Source of the DNA: Oscheius dolichura
Lineage: Eukaryota > Nematoda > Chromadorea > Rhabditida > Rhabditidae
Reading direction: 5' to 3'
Length of the DNA stretch: 64,000 nucleotides
Assembly (NCBI GenBank): GCA_932521035.1
Contig: OW051493.1
Coordinates: forward strand, 2,294,001-2,358,000
Positions 45,069-64,000 of this stretch are shown piece after piece. Below the pieces are notes generated by a model. It was not told where the DNA came from, searched no databases, and was given only the letters and a program-made list of their open reading frames with translations. The position numbers were made by a program, and so were the translations under genes. Each line of letters starts with the position of its first letter. The first letter of the stretch is position 1.

Positions 45069-48000
45069 CACTTCATAGCTGAAACGACGATAATTAGAAA
45101 AGAATAAAGGGAAAGAGATCAACAATTGTGAATAATAGAGATAAAAAGGGGAAGACCGTGAGCTAAACCTGCTCTGAATCAGTCAGGCGCTACCAGCCAC
45201 TCCAGCGGCGAGTCAGGGGAAAATATCTATTTTGACGGTATTTTAACCAATTTGGAAGAATACAATACTATCAATTTAATCTAAAAGGATTAGAAAATTT
45301 ATAAATATCAAGAATAAAAAATATATTCAAGAAATGATAAGGGAAAAGTGCAATGAGTAAGAAATTCGTCTTTTGAGGTCAAAAAATGACCGAAATACTC
45401 AAAATTTTGGGGAAAATCTGTCAATATCTAGTGAATAGAAACTGTTTCAAAACAGGTCTTATTTTTTCCAGATCATAGGCGGGTCAAATGATCCAGAAGT
45501 AAACACGAAACACGGCCATTATAGAACTCTTCGCCTCCCGTCTCGGCTGGCTTATCTAATTGACCCAAAAAATGAAGAAGAACAGGATTAGTTCAGTTTC
45601 CCGGGTTCAAAATAAGCGCAAAAGGATCATGCTAAAAAGTGCAGATAATCATGATGGAAATCCGGGGGATTAGTGTGCCGAAAGCGGTCCACGTGGAGGG
45701 GACGATTCTTTACGGCCGGGTTGTAGAACTGTTTTACCATCCAATTTGCCCGATTATTTAGAAAAGATCAAGATTATTAAAATAAAAAGTAGGGAAGGGA
45801 AGCAAAAAATCGAAAATCAGGCGGCGGGAGAAGCGATTTTCATCGATTTCTCAATCACAATCTTAATTTTAGCATACGGTAGACTGAAATTAACGGATAA
45901 TTGCGTCTAAAAGCCGGAAAATTAGGTAGAAATTGAGCTCCGCTTTCAGCGGTGTGCTCATTTTGCCATTCGAGGACAGACGGAACAAGACGGGGACGTC
46001 CCGGCGGGCTGAGCGCACTTTCTTTGTTCGCCACAGCTGTGCTGTCTCTGGCGGGTCTCTTCACGCGAGCTGCTCTCTCTCCCGCTCGCCCCTTCCTCCC
46101 CCCGTACAACCTACGACCTGCGCGGTCTCTCTCGCTCTCCCCCGTCTCTTCTTCCCATCTTCTTCCCTCCAGAGACAGCGGAAGGAAGGTCTCTGCCGTT
46201 GTAGGACCAGAAGTTTTAGCCGCCACTTTTTATCAGATTTAAATGGACCCACCGATGCTGGCGGTTGACAGCTGGTTGGGGCATAAAACAGACCCTTTAT
46301 CTACCTACTGCATCTGACACACACTTCCGCACGGGAGGAGAGTTTCTAGTTTGGTCGAAGAAGTAATGGCCACCGCAAAGTATACAGGAGGATTAGATTT
46401 GGGGGAGCGACCCGAGCAGGTGGCGATGAATGGACCGACACTATCCAACTGGAAGGACTAGGACCTAGCCGTTGTCATGGGAAAGACCACCTGCTGAGCC
46501 GGGGGCTGTTAGAATAACGTCTGGACTGGCGGCTATAAGGACTCCCCAGAATACGAATTGACCCCAGGGAATGGAGAAGCGGAGGGGTCAAAAGAGTCCA
46601 GACATGGGCAAACTGCAGAGAAGGTAGAGAGGAGCCTTGAATTATTCAGTCCGTCCGATGGATTGCCAATATCCAGGCGTTTTTTAAAGTGTCTAGGGCT
46701 TCCCCTTCTGTTGATTAAACATGGAGGGAAAAAACTGGCGGCGTATATCATAAAAGGAGTAAAAAGACAGCCAGGCAGATGGTACGACGTCTCATTGACC
46801 ATAAATACCCATTTCAATGGGCTGTACGGATTATAACCGCCAGGAACCGACCATCTGGGGGAAACCCTGGGTAATCTAATTACCCTGATTGTTGTCGAAA
46901 ATTAACCAGCTCAAAATCTCCAGGACCAATTAGACTTGTCTGTCGTCTGTTTCTTGGAAAAGAGACAATTCCAATCAAATATGTTCATTGACGTTGCTCT
47001 CTTTCTCTCATCTCTTCTTATCTTTCATTTGAGAGAAAAAAGAAGAGCACGTCTCAATCACACCCTCCCCCGTCGTCTTCTCATCTCACAATGTGGGGTT
47101 GATTTGTGTACTGGCTGTGATGGTCGCGGGGTGGGAGGAGGCAGGATTCATTTTACGAGGAGGGAAGCAGGACGGCCGGAGCCACGAGAATAATGGGATG
47201 AGCTAATGATGACGGGGGGCCAGATGAGCTGGCTGACGGACAGTCAAAGGATATTGAGACAAAGAGACTGATAGATGTGGGCAAGGGAGCTCCGTCCACC
47301 CAGCACCCCCGATTGGGAAGAGATCGTCCCACAGGTCATTCAGCCTGGTGGAAACGTGCCCAGGGTGCAATTCCCACTTCCAGCTACCCATAGAAGGTTT
47401 CTGGAGGTCATAAGCCGTACAGTCCAGTGGACTAGGTATTTATGGCCAATGAGACGTCCTACGGCCTGCCCGGGGGTCTTTTTACCTTCTTTATGGCATA
47501 TGCCGCCAGTTTTTATCAACTTTTAATCAACAGAAGGAAGCCCTAGGCATTTTAAAAACGGCTGAATATGTCAAATCCTATTAAGAGTTTCCCGAGACGA
47601 TTTTACTTGGGGAGAGGAAGAAGCAGCGGATACAATGGGGTCGTCGACAAGAGCGCCGTTGCGTCGGCTCCGCGCACCCCACCTGTGCCCTAGTGGTCGC
47701 GAAAAGAACGACAAGGTATGGCAGATGTGCTGCGTAGTGATAAAAAGGATCTCTGGTCGAGATTGGGGAGGATCAGAGCCCGCGGAACGGCTGGAATGGG
47801 GCAGCTGACAGAAGTTATTTTGGAATGCGTCCGGGGTGAAATAGGGTAATGTGATAATTGGGCAGATTTACTTGTTTTTGTCGTGTTTATTCCCCTCAAA
47901 ATAGACAACTGCAACTGCCTTCAGAAGGGAGTAATTAGCCGGTTTTTCTCTCCTTTTACCTACACTTCTGCGGTTACCTTCAAGGTCAGTTATGTACTGT

Positions 48001-51000
48001 CGTCGCTTTGTTTATATGGGGGCGAAGGCCAACAAGACACTGTGAGAGAGATCTGTGGTGGAAAGGACTGGCTCCTAGGGAAAAAAGGGGGAACAGTGCC
48101 AGAATGATGATGTTGCATATAGAATCGGCTTCTTTTGCAAGGGGGGCGAGACACGGTCCACCTAGTCTTTGCTGACCGTAAAAAGGCGCGAAGAGAGAAT
48201 TGGCGCGAAATGGAGGAGGGGAGGACAGATGGGAAAAGGTCAACCCCGACCGGCCACCTCCCTCTTTGACTGGGAGAATAGCAAAGGGGCAGAGAGGGGA
48301 GTTACGAATGGTTTACGAAACGCGAGTTTTTTTTGAATTTTAGGGAAAGTCTGGCAAAGGTTACGGTGACTTGTGGAAGAGGAAACTCATCAAGTGAATT
48401 TCGCACCGATTTCCCCAAAAATTAGCTTATTCTGCGCTATTTTTCACGCTTATTTCAAAATCTAGTTACCCTTCTGGAAAAATGGATAACATATTCGGAA
48501 TCAGTCTGAAAAGCTGAGCTATGCTTGAGTGGAATTGACCGAGTAGGCGGAAATTGTTCCCCCCTGACAGTACAAAGTTGTGCCTTCCCATCTTTTTCCA
48601 TCCCCGCTTTATTCGCCTTTACCCCTTGTTTTTCCCACAACAGTACAGTTAAACGAGGTATAGTTTGGTAGTTTAACCGGGGGACTAAAAGCTGCCTATT
48701 ATGGCGAAAGACACAGTAAAAAGGAGGAAGTATCAGGGGTAAGACGATCCTTATAGCTAAACATAGCCTCACGGTGGGGTAAAAATAACGGGCTCATCTT
48801 TCAGAGACGAGGGTATTGGTAAAAACAGGCGATAGCCTATCAGAAGGGAAAGATGAAAGGGGGATGATTGATTCATAGGGGGAGGCGAGGAACAAGCTGC
48901 CCTTTCCAGAATAAAGGACATTTTCCTATTTTGGAGGAGAATATAAAGGAAGAGTACTCATATTCGGAGAACTACGAGTCACATGAGGGCAGCTACAAAT
49001 GGAGGAAACGGGGATAGAAGAACAATCGGAGCAGAGAATACGTGACAGGCCGGACTGATAAGGACGACGGGAAAGGGGACTTGTCATGGGAGCCGGGCAG
49101 ACTCAACACGGGCAGACGGCTCCCCTCCCCATCTGCCTCAGCTCGTAGTCAATCTTGTCCGGTGGAGATCTTTGCCGCCCAGGAGGACCACCCAGAGAGT
49201 AAATAAAAACAGCTGGGAGCTCAATTTCGGGGCCACTCTCGCTGGCAGTGTGCCGGTACCGGTCGCTGTGAGGGAGGAGGAGGAATCAATTAATTCACCA
49301 CACACAACGTTCGTCGTACGTATCCTTTTCCTCACTGTACAAGTAAACAGACGAGAAAGCAACGGGAACAGAGATGGAATTAGTCTAGTCTAATACTTTG
49401 CAACACTCCCGACAATGAGACGGGGGACAGGGGGCGTTTATGTAAACAAAAGCGGAAAACTAGTAACGGAGGAGAGGGAGAGAGAAAGTTCAGGATTTAA
49501 CGGACAAAACCACAGAGAGATGGGTAATGAGCCGGGGTTTCGATCAATAGAGGGGGGCAGGCAATATTAGACAGTAACAGACCCAGTGACCCAGACTGGA
49601 GAGGGTCATGTACCCAGGGGAACGGGTCGTCGATTAGTGGAACTTCAAGATGGTAAAAACAGGTGGCAGAGAAACTCTCGGCAGATGGACATCCCGCGCA
49701 AGAAACATTTGAATTGGGAGAAGAAAAGCGAAGAGCAATCGCTTTTGATGGGAGTTTAGACCGATTCTACTGTATTTTGACAGCTGGATATGACTGTTTC
49801 TTTACAGTTTCTCGACATGGCTGCACGGAGACTGCGCTTCACGTCATGTTCCATTCCCGCTATTTTGCCAGCTTTTTTGGAAGGAGGGGAGAAAAATAAG
49901 CGGTTGCCACCGGAAGGACGCGTCTACAGTTCATTTCCAATGGAAAATGGACGACTTTAGCTCCTAGTTTTGAAAAAAAGTTGGAAATAAAGAGGAAATT
50001 TGTCTACAAAATGCTAATTTGTCCCAAAATAGCTTCTGTTTCTATTGGAAATGGACTTACCAGAGATTCTATCCCTTGTTTCCGGTCTCTGCCATTCATC
50101 TAGTTATGTAATCACTTTTTGTACTTCACAGCGTCGCGCGTCCACACAAATGGAAACTTACAGAAAGTGCAGAGAAAAAGTTGTTGAATAGTTTCACAAC
50201 AAGAATATCTAGAAGTGGACGGGCTGTATTCCTTGGGGTATTGAAAAGCCTGAGAAATATTAGAGGTCTAAACGCTGACAATAGGCGCTCTCACATGATA
50301 TGAGGTTGATCTTCTGAAAGAATTACCCCGGTAACTGGGAAAGTTTCTATAAAGGGGCTGCATGGGAAAATCGGAGCACTTTCTTGATTACCGGGAATAT
50401 GAATAACCACGGGTTACGGTAAGGGCAAGTGATCTACTGGAGGAATTAGACCTAGATAAAGCGTCTGGCATAATTACCCCTACAGTATTCCTAAAGATAC
50501 AATGTTTCATCGTTCAGTCAGCTGGGCTGCCATTTTTCTTCCAGAAAAGGTTCAGCTGAACGTCTCTACAGATGGCCCTGTTCCCAGTCAGTGCGACCTA
50601 TAAGACAAAGGTCGCTGTCGAATTGTTCATAAAAGAAAAAGAACCGCCAAGGCATTTTTTTGCCAGGTGCCGACAACGAGTAACCCATGGTTGACAAACA
50701 CCTCTGTATTTGAAAAAAGACTGGGAAAGACAGACCTCAGCGACAAGCGTATAGCGTAGGCGAGACGTGTTGATGAAATTGGCAGCGAGACTCGGGAAAA
50801 AGGGAAAATGTAATGACTGTTCTTGTGAGATGATTAACGACATGTTTACAGACAGTGAGTCAGCCAAATGGAGCACAATTTATGTGATGAAATTTATCGG
50901 GGCTGCATTACAATGAAGGTCATCTACTGAACTCCGTCCACCTGAAATACCTCTTGAAACATGCTCCTATAAAAAGTGTCTAGCGGTCGAGGGCAACGCG

Positions 51001-51186
51001 ATTTCTAAAAGAATCAAGGTGCAAATCTCGGGCAAACATCCATCTCGCCTTCGAGGACTCTATAAGATACCGAGAACGTACAGAGGATTACCGAGATTGC
51101 CGTCACGGTGTCAAAATGTGAGAATAGAAGGAACCATTTGGTAAATAACAGCTTATAGACGAAAGCAGCGGAAAATTGTGAACAAC

Positions 51187-51272
51187 ATACGACACGGCGT
51201 GTGAACTGTCGAAGAAGTGGCGTCGCGCTGTGGAAGCGGTGGCGGTGCAAACGACACGGCGTGTGAACTGTG
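51187..51272 (+). repeat. Dispersed 24-nt repeat, two direct units
   Basis: Units at 51187-51210 and 51249-51272 are separated by GTGGCGTCGCGCTGTGGAAG-type spacer. The spacer also occurs between the two units at 55876-55953, so these two loci are copies of one composite. Confidence 0.87.
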
Positions 51273-52349
51273 GCGGTCGAAAAAAAAGATCTAGAAGAAG
51301 GGAACAGACCACACAAACGGTTGTGCACGAGTAGGCGTGTGGTCTTTTCATTTTACGACCATTCGAATGTCTACACTTCTCAATGTTTGAGCAATTGAAT
51401 CCAGTACTTAAAGTTTTCAAAAACTTAACCAAGAGGGAAAGAGATCTCTCTAGAGAGTATTTTCCTATATGGCTTATGTGCTTTACCCCCTATTTCCACC
51501 TCTGGCAACCTTCATTACATCTCCAAGAAGGCTCTCACTAGAGTTTGGTTCTTCAGGAATATCCAGAAACTTTTCTTGCCTTTGTTTTACTCCCACCCCG
51601 TCTGTCTTCTGTCAGAACTGTAAATCAAAGAACACGATATAATATTGATATAAAGCTTCACTGAAATGTGACAATAACATTGAAACGTAATAAAAAAGTA
51701 TAAATTGAGATGTTTCCAAAATCAAAAAAAAATTATAAATAAATTCAGATAATTAGAAATAAAGGGAGAGAGAGAATTCAGTACAGCTGGATACAAAAGA
51801 CTTGGGCTTTTGTATTGGAACTGAAACTGAAAACTGACTGAGAAACGTTCAATTAGGGGGGTCTGTGTGCAAATTGGGGGGAGGATGAGAACTGGGCATA
51901 TTCGACAGGTATCTCAGGACTAGTGCTTGAGGGAAAGGATCGCGAGCAGGCCTCTGCAGTGGGGCCCTATAATGCTTTTTAGCCAGAAGAAGAAAATAGG
52001 GGGGATAAATTTACAAGAGAGAAAAATGAACAGAAAAGAGTCGAGAGGCCACGAAGTGGAGAGAGACAGGGAGAATTATCCAAATGTCAACAATAAATAG
52101 AGACAAAAAAGGTCTTGGGGGGATTATTAAGAGAGTAGAAACTACGGTATTCAATAGAAGGGTTGAGGGAGGGGGATTGTGTAGTATCCCAAGCAGGGAG
52201 GGGAAATGAGCTGGGGGCCGCCAAAAAAAGCAGAAGAAAGAGAGAGACCATGATATTCTTTAGAAGAATCCGAAAATAGTAATAAAAAAACAAATTTCGC
52301 CTAGATTTTTTAGCTTTTCAAATTACAAAATAGAGTGTGTTTGCTTGTG

Positions 52350-52355
52350 TTTATT
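52350..52355 (-). terminator. Probable poly(A) signal of gpb-1
   Basis: AATAAA on the minus strand, 322 bases past the gpb-1 stop. A CA dinucleotide run lies in the intervening 3' UTR near 52627-52638. Confidence 0.5.
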
Positions 52356-52676
52356 TCCGTTTTCTTAAATAAATATAAGAAGAAAGGACTCCGACGCTGG
52401 AAGAATCAAACAGTCAAAAATTGAGCCGGCTCCAAATAAAACTTGGAGCTTCAAAAATTGTGGAGGAGGGAAGAAAGTTTGGGAAGACGATTTGTGTGCT
52501 TCTCGCGTTTGTCAGGAGCTGCCTAGCTTTTACAATTTGGAAAATAGATAGATAGAGATAAGTTTGAAAGCTGGGGGGAATTGGATTGAGTGGACTAGGC
52601 TGGAAGGAAGAGAGATTGAGTACAAGTGTGTGTGTGTGGTGTGGATGAGATGTAGACGAATGGGGCTGTCTCTCTT

Positions 52677-59702
<7,026 letters not shown>

Positions 59703-62700
59703 GTTCTTTCAGAGGACTGGGTCTTCTTATCCACACGACGACGAGGAGAATTGATCCCTTTTCTCTTTTGAAAAACGGCAGCCGGTCGAAGGAGGACTGG
59801 GGAACAACAGGAGCGGCAGGAGGAGTTTATATTCCGTTGGGGGTTTCCGTGTTGTCCAGAGGGAAGAGTGAATTGATTTCTCTTGAAAAAAGGAGATGGA
59901 TGGCTAGATAATATGAGAACACAGAAATATATGCAGGAGCTCCGAGAATGTGAATGTGTGTCGGTGTCTATGTATGGTAAGAAGAGACCATGCACAACAG
60001 GGGCGCCGAGAGACCAACACGCCTTCTCAATAAGAGGGATGGGGGAACTAGAGGAGACGGCAGAGCACACGCGCGCCAGCCACCGATCAATCGAGTCGGC
60101 CGCGCGCGTGTCCGCGACTGCAGGGGATGCGCATGGGAACGGGGATACGGTAGCTACTGGCTGGGCAGACGGCCGAGAGCACTCTGCGTCTCCGGCCGGC
60201 CCAGTAGCAGACTCCTTCTCTGCCGGCTGGCCCCCTACTCTTCGTCTCTAGCCACCCCCGGCAGCAGCCATTGCCGAGCAGCCAGCCCGCCCTCTATTGA
60301 GGAACGGGGAGGAGGGACCAAGACTGGGGACGAGATGGGGGACGATTGGCAAATGGAGGAAAAGAGATGGACAATTTGAGTGGAGGAAATGGCGGATATT
60401 GAGAAGGCAGAAAAGAAAGATGGCCATGGGCAGCCAGCCTGGGGGATGGGGGGACTAAACGTAATCGCGACCTATTCGGGCCCGTGGGGGATTTTGTTTA
60501 TTTTTGTTTGTTTATAAGGAAATCAGCCGGGGAAAATGGAATTTTTCATAAGTTTTCAATAAAATTAGATTATTTACCTCACAAAATGGCTTGCTTTATA
60601 TGAATTTTGCCCATTTTTGGGCTTTTGGAAGGATCAAACGGCGCCCCAGTTGGACAACGGCTGAGGAACTGTCTAACTGTGGCTCTTTGTAGTGTAGAGG
60701 AGTGGCTGAACTGTTAACCTCACACATTTCTATTTGTTCCGCCGGTACTCTCCCAGGTTCGGGAAAACAAAGAAAAATGACTTTTCCTTGTAAACAAACG
60801 GGTTCAAACAATTCTGACAATGGCGGGAAGGGGGGTTTTCCAAATAAGAAAAAAGGGAGACAACTCAAAAGAGGAGCCGGTCTAGGAGTGGGCGACAGAT
60901 CTCTCCTGTTACCCCGTTTAAAAGAAGAGAAACCCTTAAACTTTAAAGAGAAGGGGGGAGTACAAAAGGTAGTATGTATCGGTACTTGTAATTTTTATCT
61001 CGCGAAGGCTATTCCCCTCCTTCGGAGAGAGAATAATGGCAGGTGATATTATGCGCCGTGAAAATGGCAGGGGGAGAGAAAACAGAAAACGAAAAATTAT
61101 ATGAATATGCAAATTAAAAGTACGAAAGCGACCGGCCCACCCAGAAATCGCTTTCCTCGCCTTTTCAGAAGTACCGTAACAAGCGCGCGGCTTTCAAAGC
61201 TTTCAAATCTGCCGTCATTTAATGACTCTTACGAGATTTCGACCTTTAATGGAAGGCGGCCTTTTGGGTTACGGTAGCAGCTTGTTCTCGCATGTTTATG
61301 AACAGTATTCAAAGTGGATTATTTTGCAAAACAGCCGGGATCTATAACCCGAGTACATCGACCACTGATGAGATATATCTATCTATACAATTGCGTTTAT
61401 CGTCGTCACAGCAGCAGGGCCACGTCGTCATCACCCAACGTGTGTGATCCCGGTCATGGGAGGAAGACACCACGAGAGAGTAAGAATAGAGTACAGGAGA
61501 TTAACTGAGAGAGGACAAAAACAAAAGGCATTCTCTTACATTCAATGGGAGGGTAGATAAGCCGAAGTAATGAGATGAAGTCCGTGGAAAATAATATATA
61601 GACGAACGTCGAACCAACGAAAAAAGATGGAAACGGCTGGCAGAAAACAGGAGAAGCAGAAAAAGGTCCCATCCTCCGAATACCTTCGTTTTCCTCGAAG
61701 AAGAATGAAAGACGTTCTTTTGTAAATAAAAGAAGAGAACTTTTAGTGGATGGCCCGTATCTCGCTTTGTTTCAAAGCACAAAATCCGAATTCTAACAAT
61801 ATAATGAGAAAAGTAGAACATTCCGAGCCAAATGGGTGTAACCAAGCCAGCCGAACCTGTTCCTGGGAGAGCTACTGATTCAACAGAATTACAAAGCGAT
61901 GGTTTCTTCCCATTTGAAAGGTCAATTAAACCGGGCTAGCTGATTACTGTATTGGACATGTCAGAGCGTCGGAGTTAATTTTCCACCCATCGAGCGGTTT
62001 GTTTTCATGTTTACCCCTACCAAAATGCAAAATTTCAACGCCATTTTGGCGGAACGGGTTGACCAAATGGATAAAGGGCGTTCAGCTGAACTGTTCTCGG
62101 GAATGAGAGTTCCTGGTTTTCTAACTATCTGCCATTTTGAAGGATCAACACAGGGGATCAACCGTTTCACAGAGTTCTCAAGAAGGAAACAGAAAGAGAT
62201 CTCGATGATCTCGCCTCTGCCTCAACCTCTACAAGAGTTGCCTTCAGTCCCTCCAAAAAGGGAAGATGATTCATCTTCATGTGGAGTGAAAAGATTGTTT
62301 GTGAAATATAGAATAAGAGAGAGCGAGGAAACACATACACAACGCCAACCGACGACGACGAGCTAATGGCTTGTAATCCATTTGTTTGTAAATTTGTCAG
62401 CTCAACGACGTCAGCAGCAGGGGGACCAAGAGGGCAGCAAATTTATGAGTCGCTCAATTTATTTTCAATGGCTTCGTTGGGGAGGGGGAGATGTTCGTTT
62501 TTAGAGATTTGGAGAGCATACAGTCTGTCTTCCAAGAAGGAGTCTGACCCTTCTCCTGTTGTTTATCTCGAAATTCAAAATAATAGCCAGTGTACTTTGT
62601 GTGTACCGCATTTGCACTTTCCCCGCGGCTCCTTCTGCTCGCCCTGCTCATTGCATCTTCTCAAATGTTGCCATTTGGAGTCGAGAGCCTAACGAGTCTA

Positions 62701-64000
62701 TGCTATTAGTCCGATTTGTAATATTAGAGAAGAGTCTCCTCCTCGTCGTCATCTGCTCGACTTTTGATTCCGGGGACAACAGAGATGAGCTAGAGAGAGA
62801 GACTGGGTGTATGTGATGTGTTGCTATTTGATTTTGTCAGATTAGCCTCATTATAAGACAGAAGGAAGGGGTGAGGCAGGCCCCGTTGAGAGAGAATCAG
62901 AGAGAGAGACTCATAGCAACGGGTGCTGGATTAGCGACTGAGGAAATATCCACTATATTTTGACGTTGTTTCAAGGAAGAAAAACTTAATATGTGATGAG
63001 AATTACGGGGAATTAGAAAGAGACACGCGTAGATGAGATGCGAACAGCCGTTCCTCAAGAAGGGGGACGTCAGGAAGAGGAAGACGACTTCGAAGCAGGC
63101 GTGGACGGGTAGAGAGATCGAGCGAGTTCGAGTCGAGCTGCGGCCCCCTGAAAAAAGTGGGGTCGAGCTGTTCGCCCAGCTCTGCTTCGAAGGAACCACC
63201 AAGGAACTAGGGGTACTATTTCGTGGGTCCCGAAACGAATCCATTCCTGTTTTAAATGAATAGCCCCTGGTAGACAGAGTACTGACCAAGTACCAAGGCT
63301 CCTGGCAAATTCATCCATTAGGGAGGCAAGGTGCGAACTTCAACGGAACTACATACGGCTTACTGTAGGCTACAGGCTTCATATCATCTCTGTTTCAAGT
63401 GAAACAGTTTCAGCTTTGAAATCAAAGTAGAGTCGAGTGTTTGTCCAAATTTACAATCCAAGACAGGTTGAAAACGAAGAGTTTTCGAAGAAATCGGAGT
63501 TATGGCCTTGCTTCATAACAAGAAGTCACTCCCAATTGAAATAACTCTTGATAAACAATTTAGGAATGAGTAGAAAACTCCAGAAGACAGCCCGAACTGA
63601 TTTTACTTTGGTTTGGGCAGTTCGATGGAGTCTCCCATTCCCATAATTATAACCACCGGTTCCCACACCACCCACACTACCTTTTTGAAAACTTGAGGGA
63701 ACATTTTCTCCATGAATGTTACAAATGCAATAGCAGCAAATGTTCAAAGTTGAAATGAGTAACCCTTATTTCGAAATGTGGAATATTTGAGAAGACTGCT
63801 TTGATCAGGAAGGACAGCTTCTCTCGTCTACGAATAAACAGGATGGAAGAGAATAACAGTACGTGTGATTACTACAAAAACAACACGGGGGAGCTCCGCT
63901 GACGTCAAACCGTTTTAGACACAAAAATATTGAGAGGAAAAGGAGAGAAAACGAAGGGAACGGAGAGAAGGGGAAGCCTGGCTATTATTGAAGAAAACGG
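59703..64000. other. Upstream region of gpb-1, no gene recognised
   Basis: The first kilobase includes a GC-rich stretch (60060-60240) suited to a promoter, with inverted CGCGCG motifs. A plus-strand frame at 62007-62366 (119 aa) and others nearby show no splice partner, motif or biased composition that I trust. The right edge may contain distal parts of a gene outside the window. Confidence 0.4.

Larger units (their letters stand above)
45069..52676. other. 7.6-kb gene-poor region
   Basis: No exon chain, RNA gene or M13/C2-like remnant is recognised. Open frames are short, overlapping on both strands and low in complexity. The region holds the promoter of the DNAJC14-like gene, one dispersed-repeat pair (51187-51272) and, at its right end, the gpb-1 3' UTR. 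Long-range regulatory DNA or unrecognised non-coding RNA is possible. Confidence 0.45.

Noticed and set aside
46061-46252. Arg-rich ORFs at 45.9-46.3 kb as a second protamine-like gene
   Set aside because: They arise from a purine/pyrimidine-skewed stretch open in many frames on both strands. The composition lacks the Ser/Arg alternation of the real gene.
62007-62366. 119-aa plus-strand ORF
   Set aside because: No splice acceptor, homology or composition signal. Similar-sized random frames occur nearby on both strands.

Overview
The window is nuclear DNA of a nematode, most likely a rhabditid. Supporting evidence: introns of about 40-60 bp with TTTCAG-type acceptors; splice acceptors a few bases upstream of several start codons, as expected for spliced-leader trans-splicing; and proteins that read as nematode orthologues, including a FoxB protein of LIN-31 type, an XRN1, an MTR4 helicase and a 340-residue G-protein beta subunit. 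I cannot name the species. All gene models were spliced by hand and checked only for reading-frame phase.

Layout. 0.6-7.2 kb: xrn-1 (minus, 20 exons, 1,624 aa). 8.1-11.1 kb: lin-31/FoxB (minus). 12.8-14.7 kb: secreted cysteine-rich protein (minus). 15.5-19.4 kb: mtr-4 (minus, 19 exons, 1,061 aa). 20.4-28 kb: repeat-rich segment bracketed by two 460-bp inverted copies, holding an M13-peptidase relic (plus), a tandem-C2 protein (minus) and an unrecognised 206-aa protein (plus). 28.2-35.7 kb: two tandem M13 (neprilysin-like) peptidase genes (minus). 36-38.5 kb: three intronless minus-strand genes, namely two small membrane proteins and an Arg/Ser-rich protamine-like protein. 39.2-45.1 kb: DNAJC14-like J/Jiv protein (minus, 15 exons) with two small paralogous plus-strand genes inside one intron. 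45.1-52.7 kb: no gene seen. 52.7-59.7 kb: gpb-1 (minus, 9 exons, 340 aa). 59.7-64 kb: no gene seen.

The genes are not an operon. Functional themes are RNA decay (xrn-1, mtr-4), signalling and development (gpb-1, lin-31), extracellular peptide processing (M13 pair), and a compact intronless cluster beside a sperm-chromatin-like protein. The most unusual content is non-coding. A 24-nt family with a near-palindromic ACACGGCGTGT core occurs at twelve loci as single, inverted or tandem units. Five foldback elements have arms of 74-163 bp, and there is one MITE-like insertion with TTAA ends. All of these lie in introns or intergenic DNA.
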